Assembly: GCF_041153465.1 (NCBI RefSeq)
Contig: NZ_CP154858.1
Coordinates: 1,178,001-1,242,000, forward strand
Reading direction: 5' to 3'
DNA: 64,000 bases
Source: Thermohahella caldifontis
GTDB taxonomy: Bacteria > Pseudomonadota > Gammaproteobacteria > Pseudomonadales > Oleiphilaceae
The position numbers and the translations under genes are program-made. Position 1 is the first letter of the stretch. The number at the start of each line of letters is the position of its first letter. Of this stretch, positions 1-8,245 are shown in pieces. The notes under the pieces were generated by a model, which did not search any database, was not told the DNA's origin, and worked only from the letters and a program-made list of their open reading frames with translations.

Positions 1-157
1 ACTGTGGCCGCCAGACAAGGAAGTAGAAAATCAGAACAAAGCCGCCCAGAAACAGGATCTGGCTGATGGCGCTGGGTGCACCGGGTGGCGGTGCCGCTTC
101 GGCCCAGGCAGACAGGGGTGCAAGTGTAAGCAGTGCCGTAATGAGGCGTTGTGACAT
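1..157 (-). CDS. yajC: Preprotein translocase subunit YajC, C-terminal part outside window
   Basis: Inner-membrane partner of SecD and SecF, which assist SecYEG-driven protein export. From ATG at 157 the 52 visible residues show a hydrophobic N-terminus ending near AEAAPPPG, then one membrane helix (ILFLGGFVLIFYFL) followed by VWRPQ, the typical join to the cytoplasmic tail of YajC. The gene runs off the left edge. It sits 26 bp after tgt, the usual queA-tgt-yajC-secD-secF order, so secD is expected just outside the window. The longer N-terminal extension before the helix is common in pseudomonad-type YajC. Confidence 0.9.
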   Translation of the reverse strand, partial: MSQRLITALLTLAPLSAWAEAAPPPGAPSAISQILFLGGFVLIFYFLVWRPQ

Positions 158-183
158 GGTTCTCTTTCTCCAGAATAGTCGTT

Positions 184-1293
184 TCATTCGGGCACACCAT
201 CGGCCCGTTCCCGATAGAACTGTGCGACAAAGTCGGACAATGTACCGGCTTCAATCGCATCGCGCAAACCTTTCATCAGACGCTGGTAATAGCGCAGATT
301 GTGAATCGTATTGAGGTGGGAGCCAAGGATCTCTCCGCATTTATCCAGGTGATGCAGGTAGGCGCGGCTGTAATGCTGACAGGTATGACAGTCGCACCCT
401 TCTTCCAGCGGCCGGGTATCATGACGATACCGGGCGTTGCGGATCTTGATGGTGCCCCAGCGGGTAAAGAGGTGGCCATTGCGCGCATTGCGCGTGGGCA
501 TGACACAGTCAAACATGTCCACCCCCCGCAACACGCTCTCCACGATATCTTCCGGCTTGCCCACTCCCATGAGATAACGGGGCTTGTCTGCCGGCATCAT
601 GGCAGGCAGATAGTCCAGCACCCCCATCATCTCGTCCTTGGGTTCGCCCACGGACAACCCGCCAATGGCATAGCCGTCAAAACCGATATCCTGCAATCCT
701 GCCAGGGAGGCCTCGCGCAGCGGCCGATACATGCCCCCCTGGATGATCCCAAAGAGGGCCGAAGGACTGTCCCCGTGTGCGGCACGACTGCGTGCCGCCC
801 AACGCAGAGACAGTTCCATGGATTCACGCGCCTGCTTCTCCGTGGCCGGATAGGGGGTGCACTCGTCAAAGATCATGACAATGTCGGAGCCCAGATCGCG
901 CTGAACGGCCATGGAGGATTCCGGCGTCATGAAGACTTCGGCCCCGTCAACCGGTGACCGGAACCGGACGCCTTCTTCGGTGATCTTGCGCAGATCCCCA
1001 AGGGAAAACACCTGAAATCCACCGGAATCCGTCAGAATCGGCCCCTGCCACTGCATGAAGTCGTGCAGGTCACCATGGGCCCGGATGACTTCCGTACCCG
1101 GCCTGAGCATCAGGTGGAAGGTATTGCCCAACAGGATGTGTGCGCCAACGTCCCGCACATCATCGGTTCGCACGCCCTTGACCGTACCGTAGGTCCCGAC
1201 CGGCATGAATGCGGGCGTTTCCACCACTCCACGGGGAAAGTGAAGGCGACCACGACGGGCGCGCCCATCTTCGCCCAGTTTTTCAAAATGCAT
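184..1293 (-). CDS. tgt: Queuine tRNA-ribosyltransferase (tRNA-guanine transglycosylase)
   Basis: Exchanges guanine-34 of tRNA-Asp, -Asn, -His and -Tyr for preQ1 in queuosine synthesis. The protein opens with the family signature GRARRGRL and TPAFMPVGTYGTVKG, carries the substrate-pocket DSGGFQVFSL segment, and has the zinc site CDCHTC plus a downstream His near the C-terminus. I chose ATG at 1293 (369 residues; E. coli 375) because a GAGAG-type ribosome site precedes it and homologues start at this point. A TTG at 1311 would add six residues and overlap queA. It is cotranscribed with queA, which makes the next enzyme of the pathway. Confidence 0.96.
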   Translation of the reverse strand: MHFEKLGEDGRARRGRLHFPRGVVETPAFMPVGTYGTVKGVRTDDVRDVGAHILLGNTFHLMLRPGTEVIRAHGDLHDFMQWQGPILTDSGGFQVFSLGDLRKITEEGVRFRSPVDGAEVFMTPESSMAVQRDLGSDIVMIFDECTPYPATEKQARESMELSLRWAARSRAAHGDSPSALFGIIQGGMYRPLREASLAGLQDIGFDGYAIGGLSVGEPKDEMMGVLDYLPAMMPADKPRYLMGVGKPEDIVESVLRGVDMFDCVMPTRNARNGHLFTRWGTIKIRNARYRHDTRPLEEGCDCHTCQHYSRAYLHHLDKCGEILGSHLNTIHNLRYYQRLMKGLRDAIEAGTLSDFVAQFYRERADGVPE

Positions 1294-1307
1294 GAAACAG
1301 GCGTCTC

Positions 1308-2363
1308 TCAACGGTGACTCTCCTCAGGGGCAACCGGCCCATTGTACAGGAACATGGCATCTCCGTAGCTGAAAAAACGATAATGTTCACGAACGGCTTC
1401 AGCATACGCTTCCAGTATCCGGGACCGCCCCGCATAGGCGGAAACCAGCATGAGAAGCGTGGATTTTGGCAGGTGAAAATTGGTCATGAGCGCATCCACC
1501 ACCTGAAACCGGTAGCCGGGGTAAATGAAGATACGGGTCGAGGCTGTCCGCGCCCGGATCCGGCCGTCCTCGAATGCGGATTCCAGGGTCCGGACCGAGG
1601 TGGTGCCCACGGCCACAATCCGCCGCCCAGCCTCACGCGCCCGGTTGAGCCTGTCGGCGGCCTCTTCGCTGACCCTGTAATATTCCTCATGCATGTGATG
1701 CGCATGGATATCCTCCACACGAACCGGCTGAAAGGTGCCCGCCCCCACGTGCAGGGTAACCTCCACCCTTTCGACTCCCATGGCATCAATCCTGCCGAGA
1801 AGTGCCTCGTCAAAGTGCAGACCGGCAGTCGGAGCCGCCACGGCTCCCGCTTCCCGCGCAAAGACGGTCTGATACCGGTCTCGGTCGGTCGCATCATCCT
1901 CACGATCAATATAAGGCGGAAGCGGCATGTGACCCACGGCGTCCAGCAGCTCAAGCACACTTCCGGCACCACACCAGCGCAGGTGAAACAGGGCGTCATC
2001 ACGATCCAGCACCTGAAATTCGCCCTCCGCGCCATCCACATGGAGCACGCTCCCCGGCTTTGGCGACTTGCTGGCACGCACATGGCACAGCACTTCACGC
2101 TCACCCAGTACGCGCTCCACGAGCATCTCCACGCGGCCACCGGTCGCCTTGCGGCCAAACAGTCGCGCAGGAATCACCCGCGTATTGTTGAACACCATGA
2201 CATCACCGGGGCGCAGCCACTCGGTCAGCGCAGCGACCCGGGCATGCGCAATGGCGCCGGTCGCGGCATCAAGCGCCAGCAGCCGACTGGCCGAGCGCTC
2301 GGGCATGGGGCGCCGGGCAATGAGTTCATCCGGGAGGTGATAGTCAAACAGGTCAATATGCAT
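1308..2363 (-). CDS. queA: S-adenosylmethionine:tRNA ribosyltransferase-isomerase
   Basis: Transfers and isomerises the ribose of S-adenosylmethionine onto preQ1 in tRNA, giving epoxyqueuosine. The 351-residue protein has the full-length QueA fold, with the N-terminal FDYHLPDELIARRP segment, the central GAVAAPTAGLHF motif and the C-terminal NFHLPKSTLLMLVSA motif. It is the first gene of the queA-tgt-yajC minus-strand operon; its start lies 150 bp from the divergent lexA start, so the promoters of both share this gap. Confidence 0.97.
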   Translation of the reverse strand: MHIDLFDYHLPDELIARRPMPERSASRLLALDAATGAIAHARVAALTEWLRPGDVMVFNNTRVIPARLFGRKATGGRVEMLVERVLGEREVLCHVRASKSPKPGSVLHVDGAEGEFQVLDRDDALFHLRWCGAGSVLELLDAVGHMPLPPYIDREDDATDRDRYQTVFAREAGAVAAPTAGLHFDEALLGRIDAMGVERVEVTLHVGAGTFQPVRVEDIHAHHMHEEYYRVSEEAADRLNRAREAGRRIVAVGTTSVRTLESAFEDGRIRARTASTRIFIYPGYRFQVVDALMTNFHLPKSTLLMLVSAYAGRSRILEAYAEAVREHYRFFSYGDAMFLYNGPVAPEESHR

Positions 2364-2458
2364 GAGGACAGGTAACGGGCAGTGATTTCAGGGGCGCATA
2401 CTTTACCTTAAATCCCCGCCTCGCTCCATGCCGGCATGGGCCCTAGCCATCCTTGATT

Positions 2459-2486
2459 TTGCATTGATCCTGAAGTAGTGTACAAA
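2459..2486 (+). promoter_or_regulatory. Candidate lexA promoter
   Basis: TTGCAT at 2459-2464, a 16-bp spacer, then TACAAA at 2481-2486 form a reasonable sigma-70 promoter ending 27 bp before the lexA ATG. An alternative pairing uses TTGATT a few bases upstream with TAGTGT. The -10 lies inside the candidate LexA box, as expected for autorepression. Not verified by any transcript data. Confidence 0.45.
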
Positions 2487-2493
2487 TAACCAG
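2478..2493. promoter_or_regulatory. Candidate degenerate LexA (SOS) box upstream of lexA
   Basis: GTGTACAAATAACCAG fits the gamma-proteobacterial operator CTGT-N8-ACAG with one mismatch in each arm, and its A/T-rich core resembles pseudomonad boxes. A second weak match, CTGGACAGGAATACAG, lies at 2495-2510 over the ribosome-binding region. Tandem imperfect boxes are known for E. coli lexA. The recA box in this window is a much better match. Confidence 0.45.
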
Positions 2494-2512
2494 ACTGGAC
2501 AGGAATACAGGC

Positions 2513-3115
2513 ATGCAGAAGCTGACACGCCGGCAGCAGGAAATTCTGGATCTGATCCGCGATCATATTCAGGAAACGGGCTATCCCCCGACGCGGGCGG
2601 AAATCGCCGCTCACTTTGGCTGGAAATCCCCCAATGCCGCCGAAGAACATCTGAAAGCCCTGGCACGGAAAGGCGCTATCCGCATGGTGGCCGGTGCATC
2701 CCGGGGCATTCAGCTCCCCGACCAGGGCCAGGAGGGCATCCCGGTGGTCGGACGCGTGGCCGCCGGCCAGCCGCTGCTTGCCGAAGAAAACGTGGAAGAC
2801 TATTGCAAGGTGGATCCGGCGCTCTTTCATCCAAGAGCCGACTACTTCCTGCGCGTCCGCGGCGAAAGCATGAAAAATATCGGTATCCTCGACGGAGACC
2901 TGCTTGCCGTTCACAAGACTCAGGAAGCCCGGAACGGCCAGATCGTGGTCGCCCGGATCGAGAATGATGTGACGGTCAAGCGCCTGGAACGCAAGGAAAG
3001 CGAAGTTATTCTCTGGCCGGAAAACGAAGCGTTCGAACCCATTCGTGTTGACCTGAAGCGCGAACCCTTTGCCATTGAAGGGCTTGCCGTGGGCGTGATC
3101 CGCCCTCATGCGTGA
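2513..3115 (+). CDS. lexA: LexA repressor, SOS regulator
   Basis: Represses DNA-damage genes until RecA filaments trigger its self-cleavage. At 200 residues it aligns almost without gaps to E. coli LexA (202). The N-terminal winged helix has TRRQQEILDLI, and the recognition region is GYPPTRAEIA. The cleavage site is Ala84-Gly85 (VAAGQ), the catalytic Ser119 lies in RGESMKN and Lys156 in TVKRL. ATG at 2513 is the family start. The gene diverges from queA and converges on a DUF6586-like gene 13 bp downstream. In Pseudomonas sulA often follows lexA; no sulA is seen here. Confidence 0.97.
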   Translation: MQKLTRRQQEILDLIRDHIQETGYPPTRAEIAAHFGWKSPNAAEEHLKALARKGAIRMVAGASRGIQLPDQGQEGIPVVGRVAAGQPLLAEENVEDYCKVDPALFHPRADYFLRVRGESMKNIGILDGDLLAVHKTQEARNGQIVVARIENDVTVKRLERKESEVILWPENEAFEPIRVDLKREPFAIEGLAVGVIRPHA

Positions 3116-3128
3116 ACCGCATCGGGAC

Positions 3129-3614
3129 TCAGAACTCTTCCCAAGTTGTGCGCCACTCTGTCAGCCAGGCCTGAAAGGCGTCCAGAATGAACGCCCGGTT
3201 TTGCTCCGGTGTACCGGCATCCGACGCCAGCAACGCATCACGCCAGGGCGCATTGACTGCCTCCTGGGCCGGCCCGGCAGGTTCAGGCTCCCCCATCTGG
3301 CGAATCAGCGCCTGAATCCGGCTTACCCAGTGCCCGGGCTCCGCTGCACCCTCCAGCAACAGATTGAGTGCAGCAGGCCTCGCATCCGGTTCAAAGAAGC
3401 GAGTGACGGTTTCGAGCGAATCTGCCCGCGCCTTCTGGCCTGACCGTGCCAACATCTCATTGAGCATCCCCCGCCATGCCTGTGCAAGCAGGGCATCCGC
3501 AGCTTCGTCATGGGCCCGTTTCGTCAACCCCTCCTCCGACGCCAGGCTGCGTTCATGATGCCAGCGGGAGAGAAACAACTTGCCATCCGTGTACCGACGC
3601 CAGGATTCGCTCAT
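3129..3614 (-). CDS. DUF6586-like conserved hypothetical protein
   Basis: A 161-residue soluble protein with no signal peptide or membrane segment. The N-terminus (WRRYTDGKLFLSRWHHERSL) resembles the DUF6586 proteins found beside lexA/sulA in Pseudomonas, and the gene has the same position here, convergent with lexA and 13 bp from its stop. I chose ATG at 3614 because AGGTGA stands 7 bp upstream; a TTG at 3644 would add ten residues. Family assignment rests on recalled similarity and synteny. No function can be assigned, though the location hints at a link with the SOS locus. Confidence 0.6.
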   Translation of the reverse strand: MSESWRRYTDGKLFLSRWHHERSLASEEGLTKRAHDEAADALLAQAWRGMLNEMLARSGQKARADSLETVTRFFEPDARPAALNLLLEGAAEPGHWVSRIQALIRQMGEPEPAGPAQEAVNAPWRDALLASDAGTPEQNRAFILDAFQAWLTEWRTTWEEF

Positions 3615-3733
3615 TTTTTCACCTATGGTTACAGAATGTGACAAAGCCCCACTACGCGCACTTTCGTAAAGTACGTACTATACTGTCAGCCAACTATTAG
3701 CCTGTATCCTTCACTCAGAGTCAAGAGAACTTC

Positions 3734-5093
3734 ATGACACGACACAGATATTCAATCCTGACGTTTGCACTCGCCCTCAGCGTGAGCACATTCACGCAGG
3801 CCAAGGTTTCAGAAGAGGTGGCCAGCCGTCTCGGACGCGACCTCACTCCTCTCGGAGCCCAGATGACGGGCAATGCTGACGGCTCCATTCCGGCATGGAC
3901 AGGGGGAATCACGGAACCGCCGGCAGGCTATGAGAAAGGCATGTGGCACATCGATCCCTTCGCTGGAGAAACGCCGCTGTTCACCATTGACGCCAGGAAT
4001 GCCAGTCAGTACGCGGCGCATCTTACCGAAGGTCAGCAAGCGCTGTTCCGGACCTATCCGGACAGCTACAAGATGATTGTCTATCCGTCGCACCGGTCTG
4101 CTTCTTACCCGCAATATGTCTATGATGCGCTGAAGCGTAACGCCCTGAATGCGGAAGTCATGCCCCGCGGTACCGGGGTCAGGAATGCCGTGATTACCAG
4201 CCCGTTCCCCATTCCCCAGTCCGGTATTGAGGCACTTTGGAATCACACCCTGCGTTACCGTGGCGAGCAGGTCAAATTCCGCTCTGCCTTCGCATCCCCC
4301 AACCGGAACGGCAGCTATACGCCCGTACTGACCGAGTACGAATATTTCTTCACCTACAGCCAGCCGGATGCCACACCTGAAAGTATCAACAACATCATTT
4401 TCATGCTGCGCACACGGGTTCTTTCCCCCCGAAACTGGCCGGGACCATGACACTGGTTCACGAGACGCTGGATCAGGTTCGTTCACCCCGAAAGGCCTGG
4501 CGTTACGAAACCGGGCAAAGACGGCTGCGCCGCTCTCCCCAGCTGGCCTATGAAACGGATCTGCCCAACAGTGAGAGCCAACGCTCGGTGGATCAGCTCG
4601 ACATGTACAATGGCGCGCCCGATCAGTACGAATGGACGCTCAAAGGCAAGCGTGAGATCTATATCCCGTACAACGCGTACCGCCTCCACTCTGATAATAC
4701 GACGATTCAGGAAATTGTCAGGCCACAGCACATCAATCAGGATCTGGCACGCTACGAACTTCACCGTGTTTGGGTGGTGGAAGGCGTTTTGCGGGAAGGT
4801 TTGAGCCACATTTATTCCAAGCGCCGCATGTATCTGGACGAGGACAGCTGGCAGATTGTACTGTCCGAGGAGTTTGATAATGATGGCAAGTTGTGGCGCG
4901 TGTCCGAAGCGCACCTCATCAACTACTATGAAGTGCCCGTGCCCTGGACCACGCTGGACCTGACCTATGACCTGAAAAATGGTCGCTATTTTGTGGACGG
5001 GCTTGATAACGACCAGCAGCCCAGAGATTTTGCCCCGACCTGTCACCGAGAGATTTCTCGACGTCGGCCGTGCGCCGGGCAGCAAAGCGCTGA
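3734..5093 (+). pseudogene. DUF1329 family protein, broken by two single-base frameshifts
   Basis: DUF1329 proteins are exported proteins of about 450 residues whose role is unsettled; they are often found near outer-membrane or lipid genes. The signal peptide ends near FTQAK. The reading frame holds to about 4430, where a C6 run (4425-4430) shifts frame: adding one C gives VLSPPKLAGTMTLVHETLDQ, the family core. The second part (KAWRYETGQRR, DMYNGAPD, ARYELHRVWVVE) is intact until a C4 run at 5033-5036. One more C there gives DFAPDLSPRDF and then the family ending AVRRAAKR with stop at 5091-5093. The repaired product is 453 residues. It could be a true pseudogene or two sequencing errors; three other genes here show the same type of break. 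Confidence 0.85.
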
Positions 5094-5147
5094 CGCCACT
5101 GCAGAAGACTTTCCCAAGCGTCGAACACACAATGTTAACCATAAAGA

Positions 5148-5172
5148 ACAAAGGGGCACATGGCCCCTTTGT
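5148..5172. terminator. Intrinsic terminator between convergent DUF1329 gene and htpG
   Basis: A perfect 10-bp stem (ACAAAGGGGC with GCCCCTTTGT) closes a 5-nt loop. It lies between the restored DUF1329 stop (5093) and the htpG stop (5196). On the minus strand the hairpin runs into TTTGTTCTTT, so it best serves htpG; the plus-strand tail is poorer in T, so read-out from the other side may be less efficient. Confidence 0.75.
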
Positions 5173-5195
5173 CATAACGTGGCGATCTCCGAATC

Positions 5196-7094
5196 TCAGT
5201 TTGCCAGCTCAAGAAGCAGCTGATTGAGCCGTGTGACAAACCCAGCCGGATCCCTGAGCTGCTGACCGCTGGCCAGGCGCGCCTGGTCGAACAGCACCCG
5301 GGTGAACGCTTCAAAACGGCCATCATCCTGTTCATGCTCCAGACGCTTGACCAGGGCATGCTCCGGGTTGATTTCGAAAATGGGTTTGGACTCGGGCAAT
5401 GACTGACCCGTTGCCTCCATGATGCGGCGCATCTGTACGCCAAGGTCATGCGCACTCAGCACCAGGCAAGCCGGCGAGTCGGTCAGGCGATGCGTGACCC
5501 TGACCTCTTCCACCTCATCCTTCAATACCTGTTTGATGCGCTCGATGAGAGGCTGGGCAGCCTTCTCCAACGCCTCATGCTTTTTCTTGTCCTCTTCATC
5601 CTCGATGCCGGACAGATCCAGATCACCCTTGGTGATATCCACAAAGGTCTTGCCATCATATTCGGTCAGATGACTCATCAGCCATTCATCAATCCGCCCG
5701 TGCAGCAGCAGGACTTCCACGCCCTTCTTGCGGAACACTTCCAGATGCGGGCTGTTGCGCATGGCTTCCCAGCTATCGCCGGTCATGTAGTAGATCCGGG
5801 TCTGCCCTTCCTTCATCCGGGAGATGTAATCATCCAGGCTCTGATCTTCTTCCGCGGACTCGGACACCGTCGTGGTGAAACGCAGCAACTTCGCGATTTT
5901 CTCACGGTTGGCGTAATCTTCTGCAGGTCCCTCCTTCATCACGTCACCAAAGGCCTTCCAGAAGGTGCGGTACTTGTCCTTGTCGTCCTTGGCCAGCTTT
6001 TCGAGCATGCTCAACACCCGCTTGGTCAGCGCTGACTTGATGCTGCGCACGGCCTGGCTGTCCTGCAGGATCTCACGGGAAACGTTGAGCGGCAGATCCG
6101 AGGAATCAATGACGCCCTTGACGAAACGCAGATACAGGGGCAGGAACTGCTCGGCATCATCCATGATGAACACGCGCTTGATATAGAGCTTGAGCCCGCG
6201 CGGAGCCTCCCTGTTGTAAAGATCAAAAGGTGCATGGGACGGAATGTACAGGAGGCTGATGTACTCCTGCTTGCCCTCGACCCGGTTGTGTGACCAGGTC
6301 AGCGGATCCTGCCAGTCATGGGCAATATGCTTGTAGAATTCCTTGTACTCTTCATCACTGATCTCGTTGCGCGGCAGGGTCCAGAGTGCCTTGGCGGCGT
6401 TCACGACCTCCCATTCCGGGGCGTCTTTCTTTTCATCCTCCTCCTGCGCTTTCGGCATCTGAACCGGGAAGGCAATGTGATCGGAGTAGGTCTTGATCAG
6501 GCTGCGCAATTTCCAGTCATCCAGATGTTCGGACGCATCCGCCTTCAGGTGCAGCACGATCCGCGTGCCCCGGTCAGCCTTTTCACAAGGTTCAACGGTG
6601 TACTCGCCCTGCCCTTCCGAACTCCAGAGCACACCCGCCGAGGCCGGTTCACCCGCCTTGCGTGAATAGACCTCCACCTTGTCTGCCACAATGAATGCGG
6701 AATAGAAGCCGACACCAAACTGACCGATCAGATTGGCGTCTTTCTGCTTGTCACCGGACAACTGCTTCAGAAATTCTGCCGTCCCGGACTTGGCGATGGT
6801 CCCCAGGTGCTGGATGACGTCCTCCCGGTTCATGCCGATACCGTTATCCTCAACGGTCAGGGTCCGGGCGTCCTTGTCGAAGGAAACCCGGATCCGCAGG
6901 TCGCTGTCATCCTCGTACAGAGCATTGTTGGCCAGTGCTTCAAAACGCAGCTTGTCCAGCGCATCTGACGCATTGGAAATCAGCTCACGCAGGAAGATGT
7001 CCCTGTTGCTGTACAGGGAGTGAATCATCAGGTGCAACAGCTGCTTGACTTCCGTCTGAAAGCCCAGGGTTTCTTTCTGTGTGTCCGTCGTCAT
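5196..7094 (-). CDS. htpG: Molecular chaperone HtpG (bacterial Hsp90)
   Basis: ATP-driven dimeric chaperone of the cytoplasm. At 632 residues it matches the E. coli length (624). The GHKL ATPase domain shows ELISNASDALDKLRFEAL, DNGIGM and GQFGVGFYSAF; the middle domain carries LPLNVSREILQ with the catalytic-loop Arg; the C-terminal dimerisation domain follows. Single gene, ending at a strong terminator, with a sigma-32 promoter about 40 bp upstream of its ATG. Flanking genes are unrelated. Confidence 0.98.
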   Translation of the reverse strand: MTTDTQKETLGFQTEVKQLLHLMIHSLYSNRDIFLRELISNASDALDKLRFEALANNALYEDDSDLRIRVSFDKDARTLTVEDNGIGMNREDVIQHLGTIAKSGTAEFLKQLSGDKQKDANLIGQFGVGFYSAFIVADKVEVYSRKAGEPASAGVLWSSEGQGEYTVEPCEKADRGTRIVLHLKADASEHLDDWKLRSLIKTYSDHIAFPVQMPKAQEEDEKKDAPEWEVVNAAKALWTLPRNEISDEEYKEFYKHIAHDWQDPLTWSHNRVEGKQEYISLLYIPSHAPFDLYNREAPRGLKLYIKRVFIMDDAEQFLPLYLRFVKGVIDSSDLPLNVSREILQDSQAVRSIKSALTKRVLSMLEKLAKDDKDKYRTFWKAFGDVMKEGPAEDYANREKIAKLLRFTTTVSESAEEDQSLDDYISRMKEGQTRIYYMTGDSWEAMRNSPHLEVFRKKGVEVLLLHGRIDEWLMSHLTEYDGKTFVDITKGDLDLSGIEDEEDKKKHEALEKAAQPLIERIKQVLKDEVEEVRVTHRLTDSPACLVLSAHDLGVQMRRIMEATGQSLPESKPIFEINPEHALVKRLEHEQDDGRFEAFTRVLFDQARLASGQQLRDPAGFVTRLNQLLLELAN

Positions 7095-7132
7095 TCGTTC
7101 GCTCCGTAACCACTCAATACATCAGCCCCTTA

Positions 7133-7160
7133 ACATGGGGGTGCAGGATGTCTTTTCAAG
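7133..7160 (-). promoter_or_regulatory. Sigma-32 heat-shock promoter of htpG
   Basis: Read on the minus strand, CTTGAAA (7160-7154) is followed after 13 bp by CCCCATGT (7140-7133). This is an essentially consensus RpoH promoter, placed about 40 bp before the htpG start. It implies heat induction of htpG. Confidence 0.85.
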
Positions 7161-7255
7161 ATGTCCCACGTTTGGGGGAATGTATTGAGGGTGCCCCATC
7201 CGTATAGTGTGTACGGCAGTACCAATTACAAATACAACAAACCAGGAACTGAACC

Positions 7256-8242
7256 ATGAAACAAGTCATCCTCGCACTGGGGCTGCTGCTGTCGTCCCTC
7301 ACGCCGGCTCAGGCAGCCGATACCTATACCCAAACCCGCTACCCCATTGTCCTTGTACACGGTGTCATGGGCTGGGACAGTCTTCTCGGGCTGATCGAGC
7401 ACATGTACCGCATTCCCTACGAACTCCAGCGTTCCGGTGCCAAGGTCTATGTGCCGACCGTTGCCTTTCTGAACAGCAACGAATACCGGGCTGACCAGCT
7501 GGTGCGCTATCTCTCTGCGCTGGAAGACTACAAGTTCAATCTGTTCGCCCACAGCCAGGGTGCTCCGACATCACGCTGGGCGGCCACCGTGATACCGGAG
7601 CGGATTGCCTCCATTACCTCCATACACGGGGTCAACAAGGGCTCGTTCTTCGCCGACACCTTTGTCAAGGCTGTTCCGCAGGGCACTGTACGCGGTGGCG
7701 TGATTGATGCGCTGGGCAAGACACTCGGGTATCTGGCCACCCTGCTCGACGCCGGCAACAGTGACGATCTGACCTGCCTGACTACCGGCCGCTGCAGCCA
7801 GGACTCCATGGCCGCGGCCTACACCATGACCACGGATGAGATGATTCGCCAGAATAGCCTGCTCGGCTGGCAGGGACTGGATCCCGACGGCTGCGGCACC
7901 GGCAGTGAAGATCTCTGGATCTACGGGCACCGCATCAAGGCGTTTTCCTGGGGCGGCACGGATCCCACCACCACCGACTTCAAATGGTATGATATCTTCC
8001 GGCCGAACATGGTGCTCAACGAAGCCGAAGACGCCTTCCTCAGCCTGACCGCCAGCTTTTCCAGCCGGCCCAGCGACGGCCTGACAGATATCTGCTCACA
8101 AAAATTCGGTCGCGTCATCCGCATTGACTACCCCCTCAATCATTTCGATGCCGTCAACCATATTTTCGGCGAAACCGGCAGCATCAATGTACCCAGCCTC
8201 TATCGCGCCCAGGCAAACCGGCTGCGGAACATGGGACTCTGA
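7256..8242 (+). CDS. Secreted triacylglycerol lipase, family I.1/I.2 type
   Basis: Hydrolyses acylglycerols outside the cell. A Sec signal peptide ends at about AQAAD (residues 20-22), and the mature start YPIVLVHGVMGWD is typical of Pseudomonas/Burkholderia lipases. The nucleophile elbow is AHSQG with Ser100, where the family normally has GHSHG or GHSQG. Asp274 (SDGLTD) and His296 (NHFDAVNHIFG) complete the triad and bracket the calcium site. The C-terminus YRAQANRLRN is family-typical. The foldase gene follows after 3 bp, so folding in the periplasm by LifO and export by a type II system are expected. Confidence 0.93.
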   Translation: MKQVILALGLLLSSLTPAQAADTYTQTRYPIVLVHGVMGWDSLLGLIEHMYRIPYELQRSGAKVYVPTVAFLNSNEYRADQLVRYLSALEDYKFNLFAHSQGAPTSRWAATVIPERIASITSIHGVNKGSFFADTFVKAVPQGTVRGGVIDALGKTLGYLATLLDAGNSDDLTCLTTGRCSQDSMAAAYTMTTDEMIRQNSLLGWQGLDPDGCGTGSEDLWIYGHRIKAFSWGGTDPTTTDFKWYDIFRPNMVLNEAEDAFLSLTASFSSRPSDGLTDICSQKFGRVIRIDYPLNHFDAVNHIFGETGSINVPSLYRAQANRLRNMGL

Positions 8243-8245
8243 GGC

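Noticed and set aside
3129..3614. Assignment of the gene after lexA as sulA
   Set aside because: It is on the opposite strand to lexA, lacks SulA sequence features, and resembles the DUF6586 neighbour instead.
4425..4430. Programmed -1 ribosomal frameshifting as the cause of the DUF1329 and other breaks
   Set aside because: A -1 slip would produce the correct downstream frame, but the zero-frame codons (CTT TCC CCC CGA) do not form an X-XXY-YYZ slippery heptamer, and four unrelated genes would need it. Base loss in runs is simpler.
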